Source: Paenibacillus amylolyticus (GTDB lineage: Bacteria; Bacillota; Bacilli; Paenibacillales; Paenibacillaceae). From it: a DNA stretch of 64,000 bases. The stretch spans positions 1,612,001 to 1,676,000 of the forward strand of contig NZ_BCNV01000001.1 of NCBI RefSeq assembly GCF_001570725.1, written 5' to 3'. Numbering within the stretch: the first letter of the stretch is position 1; each line of letters opens with the position of its first letter. A model generated the notes under the pieces. It did no database searches. It was not told the origin of the DNA and saw only the letters and a program-made list of their open reading frames with translations. Positions 27,867 through 36,269 of the stretch are shown here, one piece after another. Made by a program: the position numbers and the translations under genes.

Positions 27867-29540
27867 TTGAATCTTGCCCACAACAAACTGTATATCGCTG
27901 CACTTGGCGGCGTGAATGAAATAGGGAAGAATATGTATTTCATCCAGTACCATCAGGACATCATCGTGATTGACTGTGGTTCGAAGTTTCCGGATGAGAC
28001 CTTGCCGGGGATTGACCTGATCATTCCGGATGTAGCGTATCTGCTGGAGAATCTGGATAAAGTAAGGGGTCTTGTGGTTACCCATGGACATGAAGATCAC
28101 ATCGGTGGCATTCCCTATTTGTTAAAACAAATGAACATCCCAGTGTATGCATCCAGGCTCACTCGTGGGCTGATAGAACTTAAACTGAAAGAGCATGGGC
28201 TGCTGCGCAAGGCGGACCTGCATACGATCGATGCTCATTCCAGCATTACACTGGGAGGGATCGAAGTTTCCTTTTTCGCGACCAGTCATAGTATTCCGGA
28301 TTGTCTTGGAATCTTCTTTCAGACCCCAGTCGGCAATGTCGTGCACACGGGAGATTTCAAATTCGACATGTCACCTGTGCATGGACCTTTCCCAGATCTG
28401 CACCGCATGGCCGAAATTGGCAAACAAGGCGTTCATATCTTGCTCTCGGAGAGTACCAATGCAGAAAGACCCGGATTTACACCTTCCGAGCGTATTGTGG
28501 GAGACCACATTCTGGATGCCTTTATCCGTGCGAAACAAAAAGTATTCATCTCCACCTTTGCGTCGAATGTCAGCAGGGTACAGCAGATTGTGAATGCAGC
28601 ATTCGAGACGGGGCGCAAACTGGCACTGTTGGGCAGAAGTATGGTGAATGTGGTATCGGTGGCCAGTGAATTGGGGTATTTGCAAGTTCCTGACGGATTG
28701 TTGATTGAAGCTATCGATTCGGATCAGTTTCCACCGGAACAAGTCGTTGTATTATGTACCGGTAGTCAGGGAGAAGCCATGGCAGCATTGTCACGTTTGG
28801 CATCCGGTAAACATCCTCACGTAAGAATTAACGCCGGGGACACGGTCATTATTGCTGCCGGAGCCATTCCGGGCAATGAACGAAATCTTGCACATGTAAT
28901 TGATAACCTCTATGTTCTCGGAGCACGTGTGATATATGGTTCAAGTGGTGCAGCAGGAATGCATGTCTCAGGACACGGCAGTCAGGAAGAACTCAAATTG
29001 ATGCTTACTCTGATGAAACCGGATTATCTGATTCCGATCCACGGTGAGTTTCGCATGTTGTATCAACACAGACTGCTTGCTGAATCCGTAGGTATAGAGC
29101 GTGATCATGTGTTTATCGTGAACAATGGGGATATGGTCCAGTACAAAGACGGAACTGCTTCTCTGGGTCCCAAAATTGCGTCGGGCAACAGCCTCGTAGA
29201 CGGTCTGATCATGGGCGATGTCGGCAATATTGTACTGCGTGATCGCAGGCAACTGTCATCCGATGGCATGCTGGTCATTGTGACTACACTGAGCAAAACG
29301 GAGAAACAGATGGTCACGTCACCCGAAATTATCTCCAGAGGTTTTGTGTTCGTCAAAGACTCGGAAGAATTCATGCATGAGATTCATGAGCTGGTTCTGA
29401 ACCGGATGGGTGAGTTGACCGGGGCTGGTGTGAATCAGTGGAATGTGATCAAAAGAAAGCTGAAAGACGAGATCGGTCACTACATTTACGCTCAAACCAA
29501 AAGAAGACCTATGATCTTGCCTATTATTATTGAAGTCTGA
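27867..29540 (+). CDS. Ribonuclease J family protein
   Basis: 557 residues, the usual RNase J size. The metallo-beta-lactamase motif HGHEDH is at residues 73-78, with the further histidine/aspartate motifs HTGDF and SESTNAE. The beta-CASP segment continues with STFASNVSRV, CTGSQGE and SGHGSQEE, and the C-terminal domain is present. RNase J combines 5'-3' exonuclease and endonuclease activity in mRNA decay and rRNA maturation. The start is TTG 27867 behind GAGGAGGT. It stands alone without the usual short partner gene found upstream of rnjA in Bacillus, so it may be a lineage paralogue rather than the housekeeping copy; that is inference. Confidence 0.9.
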   Translation: MNLAHNKLYIAALGGVNEIGKNMYFIQYHQDIIVIDCGSKFPDETLPGIDLIIPDVAYLLENLDKVRGLVVTHGHEDHIGGIPYLLKQMNIPVYASRLTRGLIELKLKEHGLLRKADLHTIDAHSSITLGGIEVSFFATSHSIPDCLGIFFQTPVGNVVHTGDFKFDMSPVHGPFPDLHRMAEIGKQGVHILLSESTNAERPGFTPSERIVGDHILDAFIRAKQKVFISTFASNVSRVQQIVNAAFETGRKLALLGRSMVNVVSVASELGYLQVPDGLLIEAIDSDQFPPEQVVVLCTGSQGEAMAALSRLASGKHPHVRINAGDTVIIAAGAIPGNERNLAHVIDNLYVLGARVIYGSSGAAGMHVSGHGSQEELKLMLTLMKPDYLIPIHGEFRMLYQHRLLAESVGIERDHVFIVNNGDMVQYKDGTASLGPKIASGNSLVDGLIMGDVGNIVLRDRRQLSSDGMLVIVTTLSKTEKQMVTSPEIISRGFVFVKDSEEFMHEIHELVLNRMGELTGAGVNQWNVIKRKLKDEIGHYIYAQTKRRPMILPIIIEV

Positions 29541-29606
29541 GGCCGTACGGAATAGGGAGCGTTCTTGTGTTAGTGACCTGTGCAAACGTGTATATGGAAG
29601 CTTAAC

Positions 29607-29671
29607 AGCCTGAGGAATGTCGGATCATACTTCGGTATGAACGTCACATTGTCATCGGGCTTTTGCTTTTT
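29607..29671 (+). terminator. Long terminator-like hairpin after RNase J
   Basis: The 5' arm begins AGCCTGAGGAATGT and the 3' arm ends ACATTGTCATCGGGCT, with an inner CATAC-TTCG-GTATG tetraloop stem. It is followed by TTTTGCTTTTT. The remaining gap to scrR holds repeat R2. Confidence 0.65.
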
Positions 29672-29757
29672 CATCACGAATGTACACGGTGTGCTATAAA
29701 TTGAGTTGAATCAAATTCCCCATGGGTTTGCGATTCGAAGTATAATAAAAGGTAAAC

Positions 29758-29950
29758 TATATGAATTGAACTAAACATTCACACGAGAACGTAGAGGACA
29801 GAAAGAACCTGAAGAAGCGGAGCGTTCGCCTTTATCTCCGGATGTTCACCTTTGAAAAAGTAAATCAAAACATCTGGGGATAACAGCGATCGGAAGGTTG
29901 TTCTGTCATCGGAGTGGTAAGTGTGAATATTCTTGAGTTCAATTTATATA
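29758..29950 (+). repeat. Interspersed palindromic repeat, copy R2 (short form)
   Basis: About 193 bp with ends TATATGAATTGAACTAAAC and CTTGAGTTCAATTTATATA, the GAGGACAGAAA/TTCTGTCATCGGAGT pair and the same GGGGATAACAGCGATCGGA core as R1. It lies between the RNase J terminator and scrR, 26 bp before the scrR start, so it probably includes or displaces the scrR promoter. Confidence 0.85.
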
Positions 29951-29975
29951 GCTAATAGAAATAAGAGGAGTCTTT

Positions 29976-30959
29976 ATGAATAAAACGATTTCTGATATCG
30001 CTCAGATGGCAGGTGTGGCGAAGAGCACGGTCTCTCGCTTCCTGAATGGCGGATCTGTAAGTGAAGATACACGCCAGAAAATTGAGCGTATTATCAAACA
30101 ATACAATTATGTTCCCAATACATTTGCACAGAGTCTGAAGGCTAAGAAGACCAGTATTATCGGTACGGTTGTGCCACGTCTTGATTCTTTTGCAACATCA
30201 CAGACATTGATTGGAATTGATGAAGAACTGCGGAGTAATCAGTATCAGATGCTGATCGCGAATACGAGTCAGGACATGCAGCGCGAGATAGACGCCATCT
30301 ATGATTTTGCAAGACAAAAGGTGTCGGGTATTATTCTACTAGCTGCTGAAGTAACTGAAGCACATCTGAAAGCAGTTGAGGATATAGGTATTCCGGTGTT
30401 ACTGGTGGGGCAGCAGCATGAGCAACTACATAGTCTGGTTCACAATGATGATCAGGCCGGATATGAGATGGGCAAATATGTTGTAGGACAGGGTCACCGC
30501 AAGATTGTGTATATGGGGGTTAGCGAGAAGGATCAGGCAGTAGGTATCCATCGCAAACAGGGTTTTCAACGAGCAATCGCCGAGTGTGGTGAATGCGAAG
30601 TGAAGTATTATGAGACGAGCTTCAAGATGTCAGAAGCCATCGTTACCGCTGAGGCTATACTGAAAGAGATCACACCAACGATCATTGTAGGGGCTACGGA
30701 TAATATCGCACTGGGTGTGATGAAGATTGCATTTTCCAATAAAATTCGCATACCGCAAGAATTATCTGTTACCGGGTTTGGCGGATATGATATTACGGAG
30801 ATGATTCATCCCACGCTGACGACGGTGAAATATCATTATTTGCAGGCAGGCAAAGTAGCCGCAAATCATATTATTCGTCTGGTCAAAGGCGAGTCGGTGG
30901 AAGAACGAACAACACTTGATGTTGAACTAATTCCTCGAGAAAGCGTTGACAAATTATAA
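29976..30959 (+). CDS. scrR: LacI-family sucrose-operon repressor
   Basis: A 327-residue LacI/GalR regulator. The N-terminal helix-turn-helix is TISDIAQMAGVAKSTVSRFLNGG (residues 4-26), followed by the hinge NTFAQSLKAKKT and a periplasmic-binding-protein-like effector domain ending with the family motif STTVKYHY-like LTTVKYHYLQAGKVAA. It lies directly upstream of the sucrose hydrolase and PTS genes, and two palindromic LacI-type operators (30985 and 31073) follow it, so it should repress scrBA until a sucrose-derived ligand binds. Its last codons contain the scrBA promoter and a cre-like site. ATG 29976 follows AGAGGAG. Confidence 0.85.
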   Translation: MNKTISDIAQMAGVAKSTVSRFLNGGSVSEDTRQKIERIIKQYNYVPNTFAQSLKAKKTSIIGTVVPRLDSFATSQTLIGIDEELRSNQYQMLIANTSQDMQREIDAIYDFARQKVSGIILLAAEVTEAHLKAVEDIGIPVLLVGQQHEQLHSLVHNDDQAGYEMGKYVVGQGHRKIVYMGVSEKDQAVGIHRKQGFQRAIAECGECEVKYYETSFKMSEAIVTAEAILKEITPTIIVGATDNIALGVMKIAFSNKIRIPQELSVTGFGGYDITEMIHPTLTTVKYHYLQAGKVAANHIIRLVKGESVEERTTLDVELIPRESVDKL

Positions 30960-30975
30960 AAACATCCTTTATGAT
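30939..30975 (+). promoter_or_regulatory. scrBA promoter inside the end of scrR, with overlapping cre
   Basis: TTGACA (30947-30952), a 17-bp spacer and TATGAT (30970-30975). A cre-like AGAAAGCGTTGACA (30939-30952, 12 of 14 matches) covers the -35 box. The scrR stop codon lies in the spacer. Confidence 0.7.
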
Positions 30976-30984
30976 AATTCCATC

Positions 30985-30994
30985 GAACCGGTTC
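30985..30994. promoter_or_regulatory. LacI-type operator O1 for scrBA
   Basis: GAACCGGTTC, a perfect palindrome with the central CG of LacI-family operators, just downstream of the -10 box and therefore at the start point. Confidence 0.75.
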
Positions 30995-31072
30995 CACTGT
31001 AAATATCCAATGTGGATATGCGAACACGGGCAGGCAGTAATGCCATATGGAATTATTTTTTTTGTGTCTAAC

Positions 31073-31084
31073 GGAACCGGTTCC
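31073..31084. promoter_or_regulatory. LacI-type operator O2 for scrBA
   Basis: GGAACCGGTTCC, a second perfect palindrome 89 bp (centre to centre) after O1. Spaced operators suggest looping by ScrR. Confidence 0.72.
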
Positions 31085-31106
31085 TACATTTTAATTTTCG
31101 TATAAG

Positions 31107-31286
31107 TTATATAAGAAAAAACATTTACGGAGAGGGAAGAAAAAATTCGAAGAAACGTAGTGTTCGCCTTTATCACCGGATTTCACCCTTTAGAAAAGGG
31201 ATCAGGAAATCTGGGGATAACAGCGATCGGAGGATTGTTCTGCCATCGTAGTCCCAGTGTGAAATTTCTTGGTCTAACTTATATAA
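31107..31286 (+). repeat. Interspersed palindromic repeat, copy R3 in the scrB leader
   Basis: 180 bp with ends TTATATAAG and CTTATATAA; the terminal repeat differs most from the other copies here (GTTATATAAGAAAAAAC on the left). The central hairpin CCGGATTT/AAATCTGG and the GGGGATAACAGCGATCGGA core are kept. It lies between operator O2 and the scrB ribosome binding site, so it is transcribed in the scrBA leader. Confidence 0.82.
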
Positions 31287-31305
31287 GCAAGAATGGAGAA
31301 CAGCT

Positions 31306-32781
31306 ATGAAAATGACTAGAGAGCAACGCTACAGACGAATTGAGCAAGCGGAGCCTGGAGAGATTGCGAAGCTTGAAGCACGGATATCCGAATGTCCATG
31401 GAGACAGAGTTATCATATTCAGCCGATAACAGGTCTGCTTAATGATCCTAACGGCTTTGCATATTATCAAGGCTATTATCATCTGTTCTATCAGTGGTTT
31501 CCACTTGGAACAGAACACGGCATGAAATACTGGTATCATACCCGCTCGAAGAATCTGGTGAACTGGGAAAATGTCGGCATTGGAATCGAACCGGGTGATC
31601 CATATGACTCGCACGGAGCATATTCCGGAAGCGCGATTGAAAAAGACGGCAAGCTGCACTTGCTGTATACAGGCAATACGAGGGATGAGGCTTGGGTCAG
31701 ACATCCGTATCAATGCTTGGCAGTCATGGATGAAAGCGGTTCAGTAAGAAAACTAAACCATCCGGTGATCTCTTCGGTTCCACAGGGATACACGGAACAC
31801 TTCAGAGATCCCAAAGTGTGGCAAGAAGGAGACACGTATTATTGTGTAATCGGAGCGCAGCGAACAGATGAGACGGGATGTACGGTGCTGTATCGCTCAA
31901 CAGATTTGAAAAACTGGGAGTTTCTTGGCGAAATTCGTACGCAGTTAACTTCCTTTGGTTATATGTGGGAGTGCCCCGATTATATGGAGATGGACGGGAA
32001 AGGTATGCTTGTCTTTTCCCCACAAGGCTTAGATGCCACGGGAGATCATTATCAGAATATTTATCAATCCGGTTATCTGATCGGTGACCCACTGAATCTA
32101 GAGACGAGAGAGTTCAATCATGGTGAATTTCAGGAACTGGATCGTGGATTTGACTTCTATGCTCCGCAGACGATGCAAGGCCCGGACGGAAGACGTATTC
32201 TGGTTGGATGGATGGGACTTCCCGATCTGGAATATCCGACAGATGATAGTGGTTGGGCTCATTGTCTGACCATTCCTCGGCAGTTGTCATTCCGAGACGG
32301 CAAGTTAATCCAACAACCTGTTGCAGAGATGGTGCAATTGCGCCTGCAAGAGGAAGGGACTCATATTCACGCAACGATTGACAATGAGAGCCGATCCTTC
32401 CCTGGTTTTGAGGGGATTGCCTATGAGCTGAAATGTGAGATAAGCCATGTAGATGCAGAGGTTGTAGGCATCGAATTCCGGGCAAATGGAACTGAAAAAA
32501 CGGTTCTTCTGTATGACCGAATTCAGCAGAAAGTTGTCCTGGATCGGACGATGTCTGGTACTAAATTGGCAGAGAAGAACGGCGTTGTACGACGGTGCAC
32601 GTTTACTGCGGACGTGATTAAGTTCCATCTGTTCGTAGATTCTTCTTCGGTCGAGATTTTTGTGAACGATGGGGAAGAGGTCTTTACCAGCCGAATTTTC
32701 CCAAGCCGGGACAGCGTGGACATTCGTTTCTTTGCGCACGGCGGCAAGGCTGATTTTGAAGCAACCCAATGGGATTATTAA
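31306..32781 (+). CDS. scrB: Sucrose-6-phosphate hydrolase (GH32)
   Basis: A 491-residue GH32 beta-fructosidase. The N-terminal five-bladed propeller shows the nucleophile motif LNDPNG, the transition-state stabiliser FRDPK and the acid/base WECPD; a C-terminal beta-sandwich follows. It cleaves sucrose-6-phosphate to glucose-6-phosphate and fructose in the cytoplasm. ATG 31306 follows GGAGAA. It lies 26 bp before the sucrose PTS permease gene and behind the ScrR-controlled promoter, so substrate and pathway are well supported. The unusual feature is the R3 repeat in its leader. Confidence 0.92.
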   Translation: MKMTREQRYRRIEQAEPGEIAKLEARISECPWRQSYHIQPITGLLNDPNGFAYYQGYYHLFYQWFPLGTEHGMKYWYHTRSKNLVNWENVGIGIEPGDPYDSHGAYSGSAIEKDGKLHLLYTGNTRDEAWVRHPYQCLAVMDESGSVRKLNHPVISSVPQGYTEHFRDPKVWQEGDTYYCVIGAQRTDETGCTVLYRSTDLKNWEFLGEIRTQLTSFGYMWECPDYMEMDGKGMLVFSPQGLDATGDHYQNIYQSGYLIGDPLNLETREFNHGEFQELDRGFDFYAPQTMQGPDGRRILVGWMGLPDLEYPTDDSGWAHCLTIPRQLSFRDGKLIQQPVAEMVQLRLQEEGTHIHATIDNESRSFPGFEGIAYELKCEISHVDAEVVGIEFRANGTEKTVLLYDRIQQKVVLDRTMSGTKLAEKNGVVRRCTFTADVIKFHLFVDSSSVEIFVNDGEEVFTSRIFPSRDSVDIRFFAHGGKADFEATQWDY

Positions 32782-32807
32782 GTATTACGTGAGAGGAATG
32801 AGATAAC

Positions 32808-34790
32808 ATGTCGGAGAATCAACGCATTGCCCAGGAAGTCATTCATGCCATCGGGGGCAAAGAGAATATCGCATCTTTTGCCCATTGTGCAACACGTCTT
32901 CGGATCATGGTGAAGGATAAAGAGAAGATTGATCAGAAAACGGTCGAGAATATCGAGAAGGTGAAAGGGGCCTTTTTCAACTCAGGTCAATATCAGATTA
33001 TCTTTGGTACGGGAACAGTGAATCGAATCTTTGAAGAGGTCGAGAAGCTGGGAATCGAAGGATCGTCCAAGGATGATGTGAAGAGTCAGGGGAAAAAGGA
33101 AGGAAACGCTTTTCAACGGGCTGTCCGTACGTTTGGTGACGTATTTGTACCTATTATTCCTGTACTGGTTGCCACAGGTTTGTTCATGGGCTTGCGCGGA
33201 TTACTTACTCAGAATGAGATTCTGGCGTTGTTCGGTGCAACACCTGATGATATCTCGCCTAATTTCCTGTTATTCACTCAGATTCTGACAGATACGGCCT
33301 TTGCATTCTTACCTGCGCTTGTAGCATGGTCTGCGTTCCGTGTATTCGGTGGAAGTCCTGTACTCGGTATCGTACTAGGGCTAATGTTGGTCAATCCGGC
33401 ATTACCGAATGCTTACGCGGTGGCAGATGGATCAGCACAGCCGCTGCATATGTTCGGCTTCATACCTGTTGTGGGGTATCAGGGTTCCGTTCTACCTGCA
33501 TTCTTCGTTGGTTTGATTGGAGCCAAGTTCGAGAAGCTTCTAAGAAGACGGGTGCCTGAGGCACTGGACTTAATTCTGACTCCTTTTATTACGTTAACCG
33601 TCATGATTACGCTCGGACTCTTCGCAATTGGCCCAGTGTTCCATTCTCTTGAAGAGTGGGTGCTGCATGGAACAACTGCTGTATTGGATCTTCCGTTCGG
33701 AATCGCAGGTATTATCATTGGATTCTTCCATCAGATTATTGTCGTTACCGGTGTGCATCACATCTTTAATTTCCTGGAGATTCAATTGCTGGAGAAGACG
33801 GGATTCAACCCATTCAACGCAATTATCACCTGTGCTATGGCTGCACAAGGAGCCGCTTGTCTTGCCGTTGGTCTGAAGACCAAAAATATGAAACTCAAAG
33901 CACTCGCGTTACCTTCGTCTTTGTCCGCATTTCTGGGCATTACCGAGCCAGCGATCTTTGGTGTTAACTTACGTTATATGAAACCATTTATTATGGGACT
34001 GGTTGGTGGTAGTGTAGGTGGTTTCATCGCTTCCCTGTTTCATCTGCAGGGTACAGGTATGGCTGTAACGGTTATTCCCGGTACATTGCTCTATCTGAAC
34101 AGCCAACTGCCGTTGTACATCTTGTCCAACGTGGTTGCCATGGCCATTGCTTTTGCACTTACTTGGTTCTTCGGATATAAGGATCAACCGGTTGCAGAGG
34201 CATCGGTGAGCCATGACAACAGTGGAACGTCAGTAACTGAAGTTAATAGTGTGGATTCTAATTCACAAGTCGATTCAACTAAAAATGTGATTACAAGCAA
34301 TCGTCCTAAGGTAGATTCATTCGAAATCGCTTCGCCAATGAACGGTACCCTCGTTGCTCTGGAGCAGGTTCCTGACCCGGCGTTCTCGGAAAAACACATG
34401 GGTGAGGGCATTGCCATTGAGCCATCAGAAGGTAAAGTGTATGCACCGTTTGAAGGTGTCATCGCACATGTTATGAACAAGAGTAAACATGCGGTGATTC
34501 TGGAGCATGAGACAGGTGTACAGATGCTGGTTCATATCGGAATTAATACGGTTGGACTGAAAGGAAACGGTTTTACCGCACATGTGAATAGCGGAGATCG
34601 TGTAACTGCAGGACAATTGTTGATTGAATTCGACATGGATATCATTCAGGCTGCGGGTCTGCCGTTGATTACACCTGTGCTGATTCCAAGCGGGAACGAA
34701 GCGATAACAACGGTTACAGCAACCTCAACCGGTCCTGTGCAAGCCAATGAGGAAGCAATACTTGTTGTGAAATTCAATGAACCTCAATAA
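32808..34790 (+). CDS. scrA: PTS sucrose-type permease, EIIBCA
   Basis: 660 residues with domain order IIB-IIC-IIA. IIB has the phosphocysteine Cys27 in AHCATRLRI. The IIC domain has about ten membrane segments, with the GITEPAIFGV motif. A charged linker (about 465-505) leads to a Crr-like IIA domain with MNGTLVALEQVPDPAFSEKHMGEG and the phospho-histidine in LVHIGINTV. It imports and phosphorylates its sugar using PEP-HPr. The placement after the sucrose-6-phosphate hydrolase supports sucrose; trehalose is the sequence-level alternative, which deserves mention because treR is in the same window. The fused IIA means no separate glucose-type IIA is needed. Confidence 0.88.
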   Translation: MSENQRIAQEVIHAIGGKENIASFAHCATRLRIMVKDKEKIDQKTVENIEKVKGAFFNSGQYQIIFGTGTVNRIFEEVEKLGIEGSSKDDVKSQGKKEGNAFQRAVRTFGDVFVPIIPVLVATGLFMGLRGLLTQNEILALFGATPDDISPNFLLFTQILTDTAFAFLPALVAWSAFRVFGGSPVLGIVLGLMLVNPALPNAYAVADGSAQPLHMFGFIPVVGYQGSVLPAFFVGLIGAKFEKLLRRRVPEALDLILTPFITLTVMITLGLFAIGPVFHSLEEWVLHGTTAVLDLPFGIAGIIIGFFHQIIVVTGVHHIFNFLEIQLLEKTGFNPFNAIITCAMAAQGAACLAVGLKTKNMKLKALALPSSLSAFLGITEPAIFGVNLRYMKPFIMGLVGGSVGGFIASLFHLQGTGMAVTVIPGTLLYLNSQLPLYILSNVVAMAIAFALTWFFGYKDQPVAEASVSHDNSGTSVTEVNSVDSNSQVDSTKNVITSNRPKVDSFEIASPMNGTLVALEQVPDPAFSEKHMGEGIAIEPSEGKVYAPFEGVIAHVMNKSKHAVILEHETGVQMLVHIGINTVGLKGNGFTAHVNSGDRVTAGQLLIEFDMDIIQAAGLPLITPVLIPSGNEAITTVTATSTGPVQANEEAILVVKFNEPQ

Positions 34791-34850
34791 GTGATCGTTT
34801 CAAATAGAAATGTATTGGAACATGGATGAAGTAGAATGCAAATCATAAAA

Positions 34851-34897
34851 GGCAAAGGGAACTTGAGTGTATCATCAGGTTTCCTTTGCCTTGTTCT
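34851..34897 (+). terminator. Terminator of the scr operon
   Basis: GGCAAAGGGAAC (34851-34862) pairs with GTTTCCTTTGCC (34879-34890); the T tract is interrupted. Confidence 0.65.
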
Positions 34898-34923
34898 ATT
34901 GCTTTTCATCCAACCAAATTAAT

Positions 34924-35370
34924 TCAAAAGGAATAATACGTCAGCGCATAATGCATCAGAAAAGTTCGAATTTCTTCCCGGCTCAATTTTGAGGAGCCAT
35001 CATTTCGTGTTTCCAAGTTGAACAGCAGATTACGGACAGCTTCCTCCACGAACAGGACACGTTCATTTCCCCAGATTTCTCGATGCTGCTCGATATGACG
35101 TATGGCCTGAGTGGGCTGCATGCCTCTTAGTCTTCTGAACACCGAAGCCCAGTGTACAAGATCTGTAGGGTGAGCTCCTTCAGATAGTTTGAATTCAGCG
35201 AATCCATGTGTCTCCCCGCAGGAGATCTTGAATAATCCACAGTAGCAGGTTACATGTTCAGTCTCAATGCATGGCAATCTCTGCATGTCGTATCGAATAA
35301 TCTCCATCGAACTGATTCGAGGATCAGCACTCATCTCTTGCTGTATGCCCACATCACAACTTGCAATCAA
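34924..35370 (-). CDS. Hypothetical protein, 148 residues
   Basis: I do not recognise this family. It is a soluble protein with a Cys/His cluster early on (CIETEHVTCYCGLFKISCGETHG) that might bind a metal, then a helical part (HPTDLVHWASVFRRLRGMQPTQAIRHIEQHREIW). There is no signal peptide or membrane segment. The start is taken as TTG 35370, 9 bp after GGAGG; the upstream in-frame TTG abuts the Shine-Dalgarno. It is transcribed convergently with the scr operon and is alone on its strand. The coding assignment rests on the good ribosome binding site and coding-like composition. Confidence 0.55.
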   Translation of the reverse strand: MIASCDVGIQQEMSADPRISSMEIIRYDMQRLPCIETEHVTCYCGLFKISCGETHGFAEFKLSEGAHPTDLVHWASVFRRLRGMQPTQAIRHIEQHREIWGNERVLFVEEAVRNLLFNLETRNDGSSKLSREEIRTFLMHYALTYYSF

Positions 35371-35781
35371 ACCGTTCAACCTCCATAGCTAAAATAAGCT
35401 TATTGTTATCGTTGTTCTGCCGATGATATTACGATCAAAAGAGCATGAAGTAAAATAATCCAAGAGTATAATTATGCGTGTTTTAAGTCTTTTTTACTTT
35501 GAATCTGTTCATGTAAGCGATTAAAAGTAGATATATCTACGATTATGGCTCGGTTAATCAGGTTACTCTAGTCGCCTATGAATAACGGAGATATAAGGAG
35601 AACCAGACCGTAAAGGGCAGATTAGACAGGATATAAAGAGAAATACGGTCTGGAATCAATCAGAAAGGTGCAGAATCGGATACGGCTCAATTGCAGAAAG
35701 GCAGATAGAGGACTATGATTCGCACATAACGTACTTGAAACGAAATATGCAGGATCTGATGTGAAGGCGAGGTAGACAGCA
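35371..35781. other. Intergenic region with a 10-bp inverted repeat
   Basis: No convincing ORF lies in these about 410 bases. The notable feature is a perfect inverted repeat, CCAGACCGTA (35603-35612) and TACGGTCTGG (35644-35653), separated by 31 bases. It could be an RNA hairpin or a regulator site. It is about 130 bp before the next gene and has no T run, so it is not a terminator. Confidence 0.4.
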
Positions 35782-36177
35782 ATGGATGAAGCAATGATTG
35801 TTGTATCAACAGGACACAGTGTAGCGGGGATAAACTTCGTAGATGTATTGTTGAAAAAGGGGTTAGCCTTCGTCGTGCTTGTACACAGTGAAGAGGAACG
35901 GGAACAAGTTCAAACACTTGGAGCAGTGCCTGTGCGTCATATTCAAGAAATGGAAGGCATGCAACAGGTTCGTCCCGAATATATGGTCACAAACGCATTT
36001 GTGTTCGAGAATAATCTGCCTCAGTGTTGCCAGGATATCCAGTTGTGTCACAGCTGGTGTCCGCAACAGCTCTATGTCGTTTCCAGTAACAAATCTCCAG
36101 TAGGTCTTGTATATAAGGGACTTGGTGCAACGTATGTGATTCATAGCCAGAGTGGGGATGTTTCGTTTTTATTGTAA
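35782..36177 (+). CDS. Hypothetical protein, 131 residues
   Basis: A small soluble protein. The N-terminus (MIVVSTGHSVAGINFVDVLLKKGLAFVVLVHS) reads like a beta-alpha-beta nucleotide-binding start of an SDR/NmrA protein, but the usual GxxGxxG is replaced by STGHSVAG and the protein ends where a Rossmann fold would continue. It may be a degenerate or stand-alone half domain. Several cysteines are clustered (CCQDIQLCHSWC). ATG 35782 has a weak GAGG upstream. It is monocistronic, with a bidirectional terminator after it. The function is unknown. Confidence 0.5.
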   Translation: MDEAMIVVSTGHSVAGINFVDVLLKKGLAFVVLVHSEEEREQVQTLGAVPVRHIQEMEGMQQVRPEYMVTNAFVFENNLPQCCQDIQLCHSWCPQQLYVVSSNKSPVGLVYKGLGATYVIHSQSGDVSFLL

Positions 36178-36183
36178 ACGGGA

Positions 36184-36225
36184 AAAACGTTCTGTCCGAG
36201 CCGATTGCACTGGACAGAACGTTTT
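36184..36225. terminator. Bidirectional terminator between convergent genes
   Basis: AAAACGTTCTGTCC (36184-36197) pairs with GGACAGAACGTTTT (36212-36225), serving the hypothetical gene on the plus strand and the GH5 gene on the minus strand. Confidence 0.85.
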
Positions 36226-36269
36226 GTGATTCCCACGGGTATAGAATAAGTTGGGAATCTTTATACCTG

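Noticed and set aside
30995..31072. Possible attenuator in the scrBA leader (GGCA...TGCC and a T run)
   Set aside because: The stem is only four or five base pairs and the T run is about ten bases away from it.
32808..34790. Assigning the EIIBCA to trehalose because TreR is in the window
   Set aside because: It is coupled to a GH32 sucrose-6-phosphate hydrolase and a LacI regulator, 16 kb from treR, so sucrose fits better.
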